Assembly (NCBI GenBank): GCA_036384915.1
Contig: DASVLJ010000079.1
Span: 50,242-114,241, forward strand
Direction of reading: 5' to 3'
Length of the DNA stretch: 64,000 nucleotides
Source of the DNA: PKWO01 sp036384915
Lineage (GTDB): Bacteria > Pseudomonadota > Gammaproteobacteria > Burkholderiales > Burkholderiaceae_D
The position numbers were made by a program, and so were the translations under genes. Under the pieces are notes generated by a model that saw only the letters and a list, made by a program, of their open reading frames with translations, searched no databases and was not told where the DNA came from. This document shows positions 32,855-42,203 of this stretch, piece by piece. Numbering within the stretch: the stretch's first letter is position 1; each line of letters begins with the position of its first letter.

Positions 32855-34723
32855 ATGGCTTCCACCCAGCAATCGTCCCCATCCGCCTTGCGCCGCTTCT
32901 TCGGCTTCATCTGGCGTTTTATCGACGGCACCCGCCGTGCCGTGTTCAACCTGATCTTCCTGGCACTCCTCGTCGTCCTCGTGATCGGCTTCACGGCGGG
33001 CAACAAGCACATCGAAGACAAGACCGTGCTGGTGCTCGACCTGAAGGGTAGCCTGGTCGAGCAAACCACGGGCAACGTGCGCGAAGCCCTGTCTTCGCAA
33101 TTGCGCGGCGACGAAGTCAAGCAAGACGTGCAGTTGCGCGACGTCCTGCAAGTGATCGACGCGGCGGCCAAGGATCCGAAGATTTCTTCCATCGTGCTCC
33201 TGATGGACGATTTCGAAGGCGCCGGCCTGCCCTTGCTGCGCGAAGTGGCCGATGCCATCGACCGTTTCAAGGCTACCGGCAAGCGCGTTGTAGCCTGGGG
33301 TTCAAGCTATAGCCAGCGCCAGTATTTCATCGCCGCGCATGCCAACGAAGTGCTGATGCACCCGATGGGCAATGTCGAGATCGAAGGCTTCGGCGGGCAC
33401 CGCAACTACTATCACGACGTGCTGGACAAGCTCGGCATCACGGTCAACCTGATGCGTGTCGGCACCTATAAGAGCTTTGCCGAACCCTTCATCGCCAACG
33501 AGCCTTCGCCGGCGGCGACGGAAGCCGAGACCTATCTCTACAACGGCATGTGGAAGAACTACACCGATGCCGTGGAAAAGGCGCGCAAGCTGCCCGAAGG
33601 CAGCATCATGAGCATGATCGACAACCTGCCGCAACTGCTCTCAGCCGCGCATGGCGACCTGGCCAAGGTTGCTGTCGACGCCAAGTTCGTCGACGGCCTG
33701 GCCACGCGCGACGAATTGCGCCAGATGATGCTCGCGCGCGGCGTGCTCGACGAAAAAATCCACAGCTTCCGCCAGATCAACTTCGACGACTACCTGGCAC
33801 GGCAAAAGCCGCAACTGACCGGCGACGCGGTGGCCGTGATCATCGCCTCCGGCGAAATCAGCGACGGCACGGCAGGCCCCGGCTCGATCGGGGGCCTGTC
33901 GACCGCGGCCATGATCCGCACCGCGCGTGAAGACGACCGCGTCAAGGCCATCGTGCTGCGCGTCGATTCGCCCGGCGGCAGCGCCTTCGGCGCCGAATTG
34001 ATCCGGCGCGAACTCGAAGTCACGAAAAAAGCCGGCAAGCCGGTGGTGATCTCGATGGGCGACGTGGCGGCTTCGGGCGGCTACTGGATTTCAACCTCGG
34101 CCGACGAGGTGATTGCCGATCCGGCCACGGTGACCGGCTCGATCGGCGTGTTCGCCATCCTGCCCACGGCCGACAAGGCCATGGACAAGCTCGGCGTGCA
34201 TTCTGGCGGCGTGACCACGACCTGGCTGCGCGACGGCTACAACCCGCTACGCCCGCTCGACCCGAAACTGCGCGATGTGATCCAGGCCACCATTGAACAC
34301 ATCTACGCCGACTTCACCGGCAAGGTTGCCGCCGCGCGCAAAACCACGCCCCAGAAAATCGACGAAGTGGCGCAAGGCCGCGTCTGGACCGGCGAGCAAG
34401 CCAAGGAGCGCAACCTGGTCGATACGCTGGGCAGTTTCGAAGATGCAATCCGCTCGGCGGCCAAGCGCGCCAAGCTCGGCGACAACTATCGCGTCACCTA
34501 TGTCGAACGCGAATTGAGCGGCTTCGACAAGCTGGTCCACATATTCGACGCGCGCATCGCTGCGGCCATCAATACCCAGACCGATGCGACGCTGGCCCGT
34601 ACTACCGGCGTGCCGCCGGCCGTGGCGCACGACGTGAGCAAGGACTTGGGCTGGCTGACCGACGTGGCGCAGGAGCGCAAGCCGTTTACTGCGATTACGC
34701 ACTGCTTCTGCGGACAACCGTAG
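32855..34723 (+). CDS. sppA: Signal peptide peptidase SppA, 67K type
   Basis: 622 aa, matching the duplicated E. coli-type SppA. The start MASTQQSS is set by GGAG 7 nt upstream. One membrane helix lies at about 25-45 (AVFNLIFLALLVVLVIGFTAG), with the catalytic part in the periplasm. The N-terminal half carries the general-base Lys in GTYKSFAEPF and the C-terminal half the nucleophile Ser in GDVAASGGYW, consistent with the split Ser/Lys dyad of the family. It degrades cleaved signal peptides in the inner membrane. The upstream frame extension overlaps the MFS gene and is not used. Confidence 0.93.
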   Translation: MASTQQSSPSALRRFFGFIWRFIDGTRRAVFNLIFLALLVVLVIGFTAGNKHIEDKTVLVLDLKGSLVEQTTGNVREALSSQLRGDEVKQDVQLRDVLQVIDAAAKDPKISSIVLLMDDFEGAGLPLLREVADAIDRFKATGKRVVAWGSSYSQRQYFIAAHANEVLMHPMGNVEIEGFGGHRNYYHDVLDKLGITVNLMRVGTYKSFAEPFIANEPSPAATEAETYLYNGMWKNYTDAVEKARKLPEGSIMSMIDNLPQLLSAAHGDLAKVAVDAKFVDGLATRDELRQMMLARGVLDEKIHSFRQINFDDYLARQKPQLTGDAVAVIIASGEISDGTAGPGSIGGLSTAAMIRTAREDDRVKAIVLRVDSPGGSAFGAELIRRELEVTKKAGKPVVISMGDVAASGGYWISTSADEVIADPATVTGSIGVFAILPTADKAMDKLGVHSGGVTTTWLRDGYNPLRPLDPKLRDVIQATIEHIYADFTGKVAAARKTTPQKIDEVAQGRVWTGEQAKERNLVDTLGSFEDAIRSAAKRAKLGDNYRVTYVERELSGFDKLVHIFDARIAAAINTQTDATLARTTGVPPAVAHDVSKDLGWLTDVAQERKPFTAITHCFCGQP

Positions 34724-34744
34724 GAACTTTGTGCTTGGCCTTCC

Positions 34745-34791
34745 ACTCAATGTGGACTATATTGGACCAAAATGAGAAGTCCACATTGAGT
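34745..34791. repeat. Perfect 14-bp inverted repeat between sppA and the murein peptidase gene
   Basis: Arms ACTCAATGTGGACT (34745-34758) and AGTCCACATTGAGT (34778-34791) are exact inverse complements, separated by 19 nt. The element ends 11 nt before the next ATG. There is no T-run. It could be an mRNA hairpin, an operator or the remnant ends of a small mobile element. Confidence 0.75.
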
Positions 34792-34802
34792 TAGAAAGCA
34801 GC

Positions 34803-35507
34803 ATGCCGACCCGCAGAACCTTCCTGCAGCAATCGCTGGCGTTGGGTACGGGGGCCTTGATGGCCGCCTGTGCCGATTCCCCTCCCCCCAAGAAAACCAT
34901 CGTCAAGGAAGCACCGCCGGCGGCGCCCATGGCGGTGCAGCCGCCGCGCAAGCCGCTCGTCCCTCCCGCAGACGATTTGAATGCGCCGCCCGACATCTTC
35001 GACGCCGGCACCTTGGACATCGACTTCTGGGTCAAGCCGCGCACGATTTCGCTGATCCGCCCCGAGAGCGGCGAAAAGGCCAGCCTGCTGTATTGGAAAG
35101 ATGGAGAAATCATCGACCCGGCTTACCAGGAGCTGTGCCACATCCTGCGCGACATCAATGGCGGCGGAGCGACGGTGGCGATGGACCCCAAGCTGCTCGA
35201 ACTGCTATGGGCCACGCAAGCCTTCGTCGCACGCTACGGCATGACGGCGCCGCTGCAAATCCTCTCGGGCTACCGCACGCCGGAATCGAACAAGCACTTG
35301 ATCGAATCGGGCGTGCCGGCCGCGCGCAAGTCGCTGCACATGGACGGCAAGGCGGCCGACATTCGCATCTCCAATCTCGATTCCGAAGTACTGGGCAACC
35401 TGATCAAGAGTTTCCGCCAGGGTGGCGTGGGCTTCTATTATCGGCAAACCAGGCAGGGCGGATGGATACATGCCGATACGGGCGTGCAGCGCACCTGGAA
35501 GGGTTAA
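34803..35507 (+). CDS. Tat-exported YcbK/MepK-type murein peptidase (M15 family, DUF882)
   Basis: 234 aa. The N-terminus TRRTFLQQSLALGTGALMAAC combines a twin-arginine motif with a lipobox (MAAC), suggesting a Tat-exported lipoprotein. A proline-rich linker (30-60) precedes the M15-like catalytic domain, with zinc ligands visible as His and Asp in SLHMDGKAADIR and His in WIHADTG. E. coli MepK cleaves 3-3 peptidoglycan cross-links, so a murein endopeptidase role in the periplasm is likely. The translation start lies right after a strong inverted repeat, and its ribosome site is weak. Confidence 0.88.
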   Translation: MPTRRTFLQQSLALGTGALMAACADSPPPKKTIVKEAPPAAPMAVQPPRKPLVPPADDLNAPPDIFDAGTLDIDFWVKPRTISLIRPESGEKASLLYWKDGEIIDPAYQELCHILRDINGGGATVAMDPKLLELLWATQAFVARYGMTAPLQILSGYRTPESNKHLIESGVPAARKSLHMDGKAADIRISNLDSEVLGNLIKSFRQGGVGFYYRQTRQGGWIHADTGVQRTWKG

Positions 35508-35657
35508 TTTTCTCTTGCCGCTGTGCCTCGCATTCGCTGAAGGCACGGCCCAGACGCCTCCAAACCGAAGCAAATTGGAAGCTTGAGCCCATCCGGCTTT
35601 GGCGGCTTGCGTACGAGTATACTGGTTCGCTTTGCAACATTATTATAAATAACAATC

Positions 35658-37688
35658 ATGAGACTCTCTGCCCTGACCACTGCCGTATTGCTCTCTCTGA
35701 CCGCCACGGTCGCGTTCGCCGAGACCGCAGGCGACAACCTGGTGCTGGAGTCCCAGACCATGGACCGGACGGCCAATCCCTGTACCGACTTTTTCCAGTA
35801 CGCCAACGGCAAGTGGCTGGCCGACAATCCGATTCCGGCCGACCGCTCGCGCTATAGCGCCTATGACGAAGTCATGGAGCGCAACCTGCGCGACCTGAAA
35901 GCCATCGTGGAAGAGGCCGGCAAGGCCGATGGCGGAGCCGCGCATCTGGTGGCGGATTTTTACCATAGCGGCATCGATGAAGCCGCGATCGAAGCCGCCG
36001 GCGCCAAACCGATCGCGCCCATGCTTGAGCGCATCAAGAACATCAAAAATCGCCAGGGCTTGCTCGATGTGCTGGCCGAGCAAACCCGCACGGGCATGCA
36101 GCCGCTCTATATTTTCTTTGTCGATCAGGATGCGCGCAACACCCAGCGCTACATTCCACAACTGGCGCAAGGCGGCATCGGCCTGCCGGACCGCGACTAT
36201 TACGTGAAGACCGATGCCAAGACGAGCAAGATCCGCGAGCAATACCTGGCCCACGTCGAAAAGATGTTCACGCTTCTCGGCGAAACGCCGACCCAAGCGA
36301 GGGTCGACGCCGCCACCGTGATGCGCATGGAGACGCGCCTGGCGCGCGCCTCGATGACCAACGTCGAACAGCGCGACCCGAAAGCGACGTACCACCTGAT
36401 GGACTTGCAGAAATTTTCCGCGCTCGACAGGAAAGTCGACTGGGCCCATTACTTCGCGCAAATCGGCCTGAAGGCGCCGGGCGACATGAACGTGGCCGAA
36501 CCGAAATTCTTCACCGAAGCAGACCACATGCTCGATACAGTGCCGCTGAAGGATTGGCAAACCTACCTGCGCTGGAACCTGGTGCACAACAGGGCACCGG
36601 CGCTATCGAAGGAATTCGTCGACGCCAACTTCGATTTCTACGGCCGCATCCTGGCCGGCACCAAGGAAAACCAGCCGCGCTGGAAGCGCGTGCTGCGTAC
36701 CGTCGACGGCGAGATCGGCGAGGCTCTGGGCGAACTGTACGTCGCCAGGTATTTCGGCCCCGATGCCAAAGCCGGCGCGCTCGAGATGGTCGGCAACATC
36801 AAGACCGCGATGCGCGAGGACATCAACGGCCTGGAATGGATGACACCCGAAACCAAGAGACATGCGCTGGAAAAGCTCGACACGCTATCGGTCAAGATCG
36901 GCTACCCCGACAAGTGGCGCGACTACAGCAGCCTGAAGATCACAGCCGACGATTACGCCGGCAACGTGGAACGCGCCAATGAGTTCGAATTCAAGCGCAA
37001 CCTGAACAAGCTCGGCAAGCCCATCGACCGCAACGAGTGGGGCATGACGCCGCCCACGGTCAATGCCTATTACAACCCGACCATGAACGAGATCGTGTTC
37101 CCGGCCGGCATCCTGCAACCGCCGCTGTTCCACGTCAAGGCCGACGCCGCCGCCAATTACGGCAACACGGGCGCCACCATCGGCCACGAGTTGACCCATG
37201 CCTTCGACGACCAGGGCCGCCAGTTCGATGCCCAGGGCAACCTGAAGAATTGGTGGACCAAGGATGACGAAAAGCACTTCCTGGCACGCATCGCCAACAT
37301 CGAAAAGCAGTTCGACGAATTCAACCCGATCGACAAGCTGCACATCAACGGCAAGCTGACCGAGGGCGAAAACATCGCCGACCTCGGCGGCTTGAAGATC
37401 GCATTGGCCGCCTTCCTGCATTCGAAGGAAGGCCAGGCGGAAGTCGCGGCCGGCACGATAGACGGCTTGACGGCCGAACAGCGCTTCTTCGTGGCCTATG
37501 GCCAAAGCTTCCGCAGTTCGCAGCGCGACGAGGAATTGCGCCTGCAGATTCTGACCAACCCGCACTCGCCGGACAAGTACCGCGTGATTGCCCCGCTGGC
37601 CAACATGCCCGAGTTCGCCAAGGCTTTCTCGTGTACGGGCGCGCAATCGCCGCTGCGGCCAGAAGCGACGCGCGTCAATATTTGGTAA
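35658..37688 (+). CDS. pepO: M13 (neprilysin-like) zinc metallopeptidase
   Basis: 676 aa. Signal peptide 1-21 (LTTAVLLSLTATVAFA), so periplasmic. Residues 30-400 form the M13_N domain (PCTDFFQYANGKW). The catalytic domain has GHELTHAFDD (HExxH) and ENIADLGG (third zinc ligand Glu), and ends with the conserved C-terminal Trp (VNIW). It cleaves peptides of limited size. It stands 150 nt downstream of the murein peptidase gene with AT-rich promoter-like sequence before it. Length and motifs are normal for the family. Confidence 0.92.
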   Translation: MRLSALTTAVLLSLTATVAFAETAGDNLVLESQTMDRTANPCTDFFQYANGKWLADNPIPADRSRYSAYDEVMERNLRDLKAIVEEAGKADGGAAHLVADFYHSGIDEAAIEAAGAKPIAPMLERIKNIKNRQGLLDVLAEQTRTGMQPLYIFFVDQDARNTQRYIPQLAQGGIGLPDRDYYVKTDAKTSKIREQYLAHVEKMFTLLGETPTQARVDAATVMRMETRLARASMTNVEQRDPKATYHLMDLQKFSALDRKVDWAHYFAQIGLKAPGDMNVAEPKFFTEADHMLDTVPLKDWQTYLRWNLVHNRAPALSKEFVDANFDFYGRILAGTKENQPRWKRVLRTVDGEIGEALGELYVARYFGPDAKAGALEMVGNIKTAMREDINGLEWMTPETKRHALEKLDTLSVKIGYPDKWRDYSSLKITADDYAGNVERANEFEFKRNLNKLGKPIDRNEWGMTPPTVNAYYNPTMNEIVFPAGILQPPLFHVKADAAANYGNTGATIGHELTHAFDDQGRQFDAQGNLKNWWTKDDEKHFLARIANIEKQFDEFNPIDKLHINGKLTEGENIADLGGLKIALAAFLHSKEGQAEVAAGTIDGLTAEQRFFVAYGQSFRSSQRDEELRLQILTNPHSPDKYRVIAPLANMPEFAKAFSCTGAQSPLRPEATRVNIW

Positions 37689-37707
37689 GGTTTTAAAGGG
37701 TAAAACG

Positions 37708-38166
37708 ATGCAAGTGGAATGGCAATGGTCGGCCTATGAAGAACTGTCGCGCGACGATTTGTACGCCATCCTGGCGCGGCGCCAGGAAGTGTTCGTCATC
37801 GAGCAGCAATGCATCTATGCCGACCTCGACGGGATAGACGCGCAGGCGTTCCACCTGCTGGGTTGGGGCAAGGTGGAAGGTCGCCGCGAGTTGCTGGCCT
37901 ATCTGCGCTGCGTCCATCCCGGCGTAAAATATGCGGAAGCCTCGCTCGGGCGCGTGCTTTCGGCACCGAGCGCGCGCGGCACAGGCATAGGCCGGGCCAT
38001 GATGGCAGAAGCCTTGCGCCACACGGACAGCGTCTATCCGGGCCAGGCGATACGGATTTCGGCCCAGCTCTACCTGGAAAAGTTTTATGCCAGCTTCGGC
38101 TTCGTCAGCACCTCGGCGCCGTACGACGAGGACGGCATCCCGCACATCGAGATGCTGAGAATGTAG
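37708..38166 (+). CDS. elaA: ElaA-family GNAT acetyltransferase
   Basis: 152 aa. Family marks: SRDDLYAILARRQEVFVIEQQCIYADLDGID at the N-terminus, HLLGWG, and the acetyl-CoA site SAPSARGTGIGRAMMAEAL, followed by AQLYLEKFYASFGF. ElaA proteins are GNATs of unknown acceptor. It follows pepO by 19 nt and may be co-transcribed. Its TAG stop lies within the GTAG head of a REP element at 38163. Confidence 0.9.
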   Translation: MQVEWQWSAYEELSRDDLYAILARRQEVFVIEQQCIYADLDGIDAQAFHLLGWGKVEGRRELLAYLRCVHPGVKYAEASLGRVLSAPSARGTGIGRAMMAEALRHTDSVYPGQAIRISAQLYLEKFYASFGFVSTSAPYDEDGIPHIEMLRM

Positions 38167-38195
38167 GTTGGCGCTGAGCGCAGCGAAGCCCAACG
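38163..38195. repeat. REP-like palindrome (GTAGGTTGG type)
   Basis: Begins GTAGGTTGGCGCTGAGCGCA and continues GCGAAGCCCAACGC. It forms a hairpin and matches the pair at 49495-49604. The GTAG head overlaps the elaA stop codon. Confidence 0.75.
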
Positions 38196-38259
38196 CAGCT
38201 TACGTTTCCATTTTCACCGCCAACATCGGAACAACCCGACGGTGGTTTCGGCCGCAGCC

Positions 38260-38748
38260 TCAATACGCCAGCTTCTTCTGCCAAAACTGTGCCGCACCGG
38301 TTGCCGAACCGAGCGCGTAACCGCCGAACCCGATCTTCTTGTACAGGGCTTGGGCATTGACGTTCGCACCGAGGACTTCGAGCGTGAGCTTGCAGCAGCC
38401 GCGCTCGACGGCAATGCGCTCGACTTCGGCCATCATCATTTGTGCAATCCCTCGCCCACGATGCGAGGGCACCACAGCCACGTCGTGCACATTGACCAGC
38501 GGCTTGACGGCAAAGGTGGAAAACCCCTCGAAGCAATTGACCAGGCCGACGGCTTGCTCGCCGTCGAAGGCGAGCACCGAAAACGCCTGTGCGCGCTCTG
38601 CGAGAGCAGGCACCAGGTTTTGCTTGGCCGCTTCGGTCAAGCCTTCGCCGCCGCCCATGGCGTCGCGTGCATAAGAGTCGAGTACGGCGATCAGCGCCGC
38701 TGCATGAATGGGATTGCGGTAGTCGGCGCGTACGATGGAAATGTTCAA
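38260..38748 (-). CDS. GNAT-family N-acetyltransferase
   Basis: 162 aa. The GNAT core is visible with VHDVAVVPSHRGRGIAQMMMAEVERIA (acetyl-CoA loop RGRGIA) and a C-terminal LTLEVLGANVNAQALYKKIGF, resembling RimI-like N-acetyltransferases. The substrate is unknown. It starts 25 nt after the stop of the cupredoxin gene and runs the same way, so it may be the last gene of a globin-cupredoxin-GNAT operon. Confidence 0.86.
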   Translation of the reverse strand: MNISIVRADYRNPIHAAALIAVLDSYARDAMGGGEGLTEAAKQNLVPALAERAQAFSVLAFDGEQAVGLVNCFEGFSTFAVKPLVNVHDVAVVPSHRGRGIAQMMMAEVERIAVERGCCKLTLEVLGANVNAQALYKKIGFGGYALGSATGAAQFWQKKLAY

Positions 38749-38773
38749 AGCAGTAGCAGCCGGCTGCCGACAA

Positions 38774-39439
38774 TCAACTCGTCTTGGCCGGCTTCCTTTT
38801 CTTGGGAATGAAGTCGAACTCGAATTTTACTTGCTGCACGCCGTTGTCGCCAATCCTGACCGTTTGCAGCAGCGGCGGCTTGATCGTGCCCATGTCCGGG
38901 TGCCAGGCAAGAATCTGGTAATTCCCCGATGGCAGGCTGTCGAGCGCCACGATACCGGACGCTTCGCTCTTGCCGAAATAAGGCGTGTCGACGACGTAGA
39001 CATAGGCGCGCATCCACTCGTGGATCAGGCAATAGATAACCACCACGCCGGTCTTGTCGAACAGTATGGGCGGCGGCGTGACTTTTTCGTAAGGCTTGAT
39101 CTCGAATTCCTTGGCCGGGGAAAACGATTTGACGTGGTGCTCGATCTTGTCGTAATTCGGGAAGCGCACCTCCGAACCGAGACGCACCGCCGTCACGTAA
39201 GGCGTAAATTGCAGATTTTCTTGCGCCACGGTCGAAATATCCGGCTTGGACGGTGCGGGCCGGGCCGCCTGCGAATCTTGCGGCAGCGCATACACGATGA
39301 CATCCGGCATCGGTTCGCCGGCCTTGTTCAGGACAGTGGCATTGATGCCGCCGGCCCAGGCAGCATGCAGGGAAGCCCATCCGATTCCCGCGATTGCCAA
39401 CGAGTGTTTACACAGTACTGCAATCGCGCCGGTCTTCAT
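38774..39439 (-). CDS. Exported cupredoxin-domain protein (methylamine-utilisation-like)
   Basis: 221 aa. Signal peptide to about residue 29 (WASLHAAWA). A plastocyanin-like fold is suggested, with type-1 copper ligands His in KIEHHVKSF and Cys-His-Met in YCLIHEWM. The C-terminal part resembles a carboxypeptidase-regulatory-like beta domain (ASGIVALDSLPSGNYQILAWHP). The product type is often annotated as methylamine utilisation protein; no other mau genes are here, so that role is not supported. Probably a periplasmic copper electron carrier. It is 17 nt downstream of the exported globin. Confidence 0.8.
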   Translation of the reverse strand: MKTGAIAVLCKHSLAIAGIGWASLHAAWAGGINATVLNKAGEPMPDVIVYALPQDSQAARPAPSKPDISTVAQENLQFTPYVTAVRLGSEVRFPNYDKIEHHVKSFSPAKEFEIKPYEKVTPPPILFDKTGVVVIYCLIHEWMRAYVYVVDTPYFGKSEASGIVALDSLPSGNYQILAWHPDMGTIKPPLLQTVRIGDNGVQQVKFEFDFIPKKRKPAKTS

Positions 39440-39456
39440 TTTCGCTCCCCTCTTTC

Positions 39457-39918
39457 CTATTTCGTGACAATGCTCCTTTGCATCGGAGCGAGTTTGGCCA
39501 ACAGCTTGTTTTGCTCGCGCGCCGGTACATGGTGTTTTTCCATCGCCGACTGCAAGTCCTCTGCCAGCGCATTGAACTGGGCATTGGTGATGTGCAAGTC
39601 GGCATGGATGGTTGCCATGTCCTTCCCGCCGTAATGGCAGGGGCCGCCGCTCAATTCACACAATTGCTCGTTCAAGCGCATCGCCAGATGCGCCATGTCG
39701 GCATCGGCAAACTGTGTCTTTATACGGTCGTCGGCCAAAACCAGATTCAGAAAGTCGCCGACGATGGCCTTCAAGCCTTGCTGTCCGCCCAGGGCTTGAT
39801 AGACGGAATCGTCAACAGAGGCGGCGGCAGCCTGCATCGGCATTGCCGGAGCGGCAAGCGCAAGAAGGGCTGCGCCGGTCAGAAATCGCTTCACGGAAGG
39901 GAGTCGGATATTGGGCAT
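39457..39918 (-). CDS. Exported group 1 truncated haemoglobin
   Basis: 153 aa. An N-terminal signal peptide (about 1-33, AALLALAAPAMPMQAAAA) is unusual for a globin. The globin core begins VDDSVYQALGGQQGLKAIVGDFLNLVLADDRI and contains FADADMAHLAMRLNEQLC, HYGGKDM and the proximal-His region ATIHADLHITNAQFNAL. It should bind haem, and O2 or NO, in the periplasm. First gene of an apparent operon with the cupredoxin, which suggests a periplasmic redox pair (inference). Confidence 0.87.
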   Translation of the reverse strand: MPNIRLPSVKRFLTGAALLALAAPAMPMQAAAASVDDSVYQALGGQQGLKAIVGDFLNLVLADDRIKTQFADADMAHLAMRLNEQLCELSGGPCHYGGKDMATIHADLHITNAQFNALAEDLQSAMEKHHVPAREQNKLLAKLAPMQRSIVTK

Positions 39919-40105
39919 GGGCGTTCACAGAAACAGGAAACCAAGTCCGCGCGGCCGCGGTCTCAGTAGTGTAGCGTTTCACGACAAACGGTGGGATGAT
40001 CGTCTGCAAGATGCGGGGCCAGGCAGGAATCAGATAAAATCACCGTCGCCCCAGGCCGGCGCCCTCCCGGCCCACTCACTCTACCCATTCATCACCTACC
40101 CGCAC

Positions 40106-41167
40106 ATGCTAGCCAACCTGCTCAAGCACATGGTCGAGATGACGGGGCATCGCGACCATGCCATGCTTGATGCCTCGATCATTGCGGCGCTGCAAGAGTT
40201 GGTGGGCTCCACAAGCATGCGCACGCTGGAAATCTATCGCCAGGATGGCGAGCTCTACATGCGCCGGCGCGCGTGCCTGGAAAACGGGCACATCGAATTG
40301 TTCGATGAGCAGGAAATGCTCGAGACCGAAGGCGAGCTGGTGACCGCGTATCCGGAGCTGGTCGCCTGTATCGCCGAACACCGCGTGCGGGCAACACGCA
40401 TCGAGCCCGACGGCAGCAGCACGATGTGGCTGCCGGTCTGGCTCAACGACCGCATTTCCATCTGCCTCGAACTCCACAGTGCCGCTCCGTATTCATCGCA
40501 GGCCACCCACATTATCGAAGGCGTGCTCTCGGTCTACCGCAACTACCAGACTCTGCTCGACTACAGCGAGCGCGACTCGTTGACCGGCTTGTTGAACCGC
40601 AAAACCTTTGACGAGCGCTTTTCCAGGCTGGTAGCCAACGTCGGCGAACAGGAGATACGCAGCGAATTGCCGGAACTGCCCGAGCGGCGCCATGCGGCAA
40701 GGTCCCGCGCGCACTGGCTGGGCGTGGTCGATATCGATCATTTCAAGCGCGTCAACGACCAGTTCGGCCATCTCTACGGCGACGAAGTGTTGATCCTGGT
40801 GGCAAATCTGCTGCGCACCTCGTTCCGTGCGCAAGACCGCGTGTTCCGCTTCGGTGGCGAAGAATTCGTCGTGCTGTTGCGCTCGGCGACGGAAGACGAT
40901 GCCAAGCGCATTTTCGAGCGTTTCCGCAGGCAGGTCGAGGAACATGCTTTCCCGCAGATCGGCCGGGTGACGGTGTCGATAGGTTTTGCCCGCATCTCGG
41001 ACCAGACCCCGGTCGTCATCCTGGGTCACGCCGACCGCGCACTGTATCACGCCAAGGCCAGCGGCAGGAATTGCGTTTTCCACTACGACCTTCTGGTAGA
41101 AAGCGGCTTGCTGGCCTCGGAAGCTTCGAACGAGGCGGTCGAATTCTTTTTCGACCCGCCGACTTAA
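40106..41167 (+). CDS. Diguanylate cyclase (GGDEF) with N-terminal sensor-like region
   Basis: 353 aa from MLANLLKHMVEM. The start is uncertain: there is no clear ribosome site, and a longer frame runs back to 39911 across the globin promoter. Residues 1-150 look like a GAF/PAS-like fold without a recognised motif. The GGDEF domain (about 160-330) has SLTGLLNRKTFDERF, DIDHFKRVND and the active-site GGEEF. An inhibitory I-site RAQD is present five residues before GGEEF. It makes c-di-GMP from two GTP in the cytoplasm. Divergent from the globin operon, and its stop overlaps the end of the convergent DMT exporter. Confidence 0.87.
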   Translation: MLANLLKHMVEMTGHRDHAMLDASIIAALQELVGSTSMRTLEIYRQDGELYMRRRACLENGHIELFDEQEMLETEGELVTAYPELVACIAEHRVRATRIEPDGSSTMWLPVWLNDRISICLELHSAAPYSSQATHIIEGVLSVYRNYQTLLDYSERDSLTGLLNRKTFDERFSRLVANVGEQEIRSELPELPERRHAARSRAHWLGVVDIDHFKRVNDQFGHLYGDEVLILVANLLRTSFRAQDRVFRFGGEEFVVLLRSATEDDAKRIFERFRRQVEEHAFPQIGRVTVSIGFARISDQTPVVILGHADRALYHAKASGRNCVFHYDLLVESGLLASEASNEAVEFFFDPPT

Positions 41168-42072
41168 CAAGGTTCGGCCAGCGCGCCTGCCTTGGCCGGC
41201 GCGGGTGCCTCCACTTTCTTGGCCGTGGTCAGCATGACCACGCTGCCCAGAATAACGGCCATGGCCAACAGTTCCCGCCCGCCTATCGCTTCGTGTGCGA
41301 ACACCGCGCCGATCGCCACGGCGATCACCGGGTTGACGTAAGCATAGCTCGAAGCCAGTGCGTTCGATACATTCGACAGCAGATACATGTAGGCCGAGAA
41401 GCCTGCCAGCGAGCCGGCCACCACGAGATAGGCCCAGGCACCCAGTGTGGGAGCGGTCACATGGCCCATATGCTCGCCGCGCAACAGCGAAATCGCCAGC
41501 AGCGCCACGCCGCCCATGATCATTTCGCTGGCAAAGCCCATGGCGCCGGCCGCGAGCTGCATCTTCTTTTGCGCCAGCACCGAACCGAAGGTCCAGCTCG
41601 CCACGGCGCCGAGCACGCACAGCACGCCGCCCGGATGCGCGGCAAAGTCGCCGCCTGCAACCAGCAGGGCCACGCCGGCAAAGCCGACGCCGATGCCGGC
41701 CCATTCACGCAGCGTCGGCCATTGGCCGAACAGGCCGGCAAACACCGCCAGCATCAGCGGTGCGCTGGCGATGAAGACAGCCGTCAAGCCGGAAGACACG
41801 GTCTGCTCGCCCATCGCGGTCAAGCCCATGCCGCCGCCGAGCAGCAGGGTGCCGACGATCAGCGCATCGCGCCATTCGCGCAAGCTCGGCATCGGCACGC
41901 CGCGCAGCCTGAGCCAGGCGAACAACAACACGCCGGCCACCAGGAAACGGCTCGCCATCAGGAAGAACGGCGGGAACGAAGCCAGGGCGATAGCGATGCC
42001 CAGATAAGTCGAGCCCCAGACGATATAGGTGGTCAACAGGGCCAGCAGGGACATTTTCGGCAGGTTGCGCAT
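41164..42072 (-). CDS. yedA: DMT-superfamily exporter (EamA, YedA-like)
   Basis: 302 aa with ten membrane segments in two EamA repeats (MSLLALLTTYIVWGSTYLGIAIAL and CVLGAVASWTFGSVLA). The N-terminal VWGSTYLGIAIALASFPPFFLMASRFL wording fits YedA. It probably exports amino acids or metabolites. Divergent from an Lrp-type regulator across a 131-nt gap, which is a usual arrangement for regulated amino-acid exporters. It overlaps the diguanylate cyclase stop by 4 nt, tail to tail. Confidence 0.87.
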   Translation of the reverse strand: MRNLPKMSLLALLTTYIVWGSTYLGIAIALASFPPFFLMASRFLVAGVLLFAWLRLRGVPMPSLREWRDALIVGTLLLGGGMGLTAMGEQTVSSGLTAVFIASAPLMLAVFAGLFGQWPTLREWAGIGVGFAGVALLVAGGDFAAHPGGVLCVLGAVASWTFGSVLAQKKMQLAAGAMGFASEMIMGGVALLAISLLRGEHMGHVTAPTLGAWAYLVVAGSLAGFSAYMYLLSNVSNALASSYAYVNPVIAVAIGAVFAHEAIGGRELLAMAVILGSVVMLTTAKKVEAPAPAKAGALAEPC

Positions 42073-42203
42073 GATGTTATCCAGGCGTTGAAGTGTTTCA
42101 AATTACAAAATAGTGTAGGACTGCAACAACGCGAATTGAATAGGCAAAGCAAGGCAATTGAGGCAAAATTCTTTTGTTTTCATCGAAATGACGAGCCTTC
42201 ACC

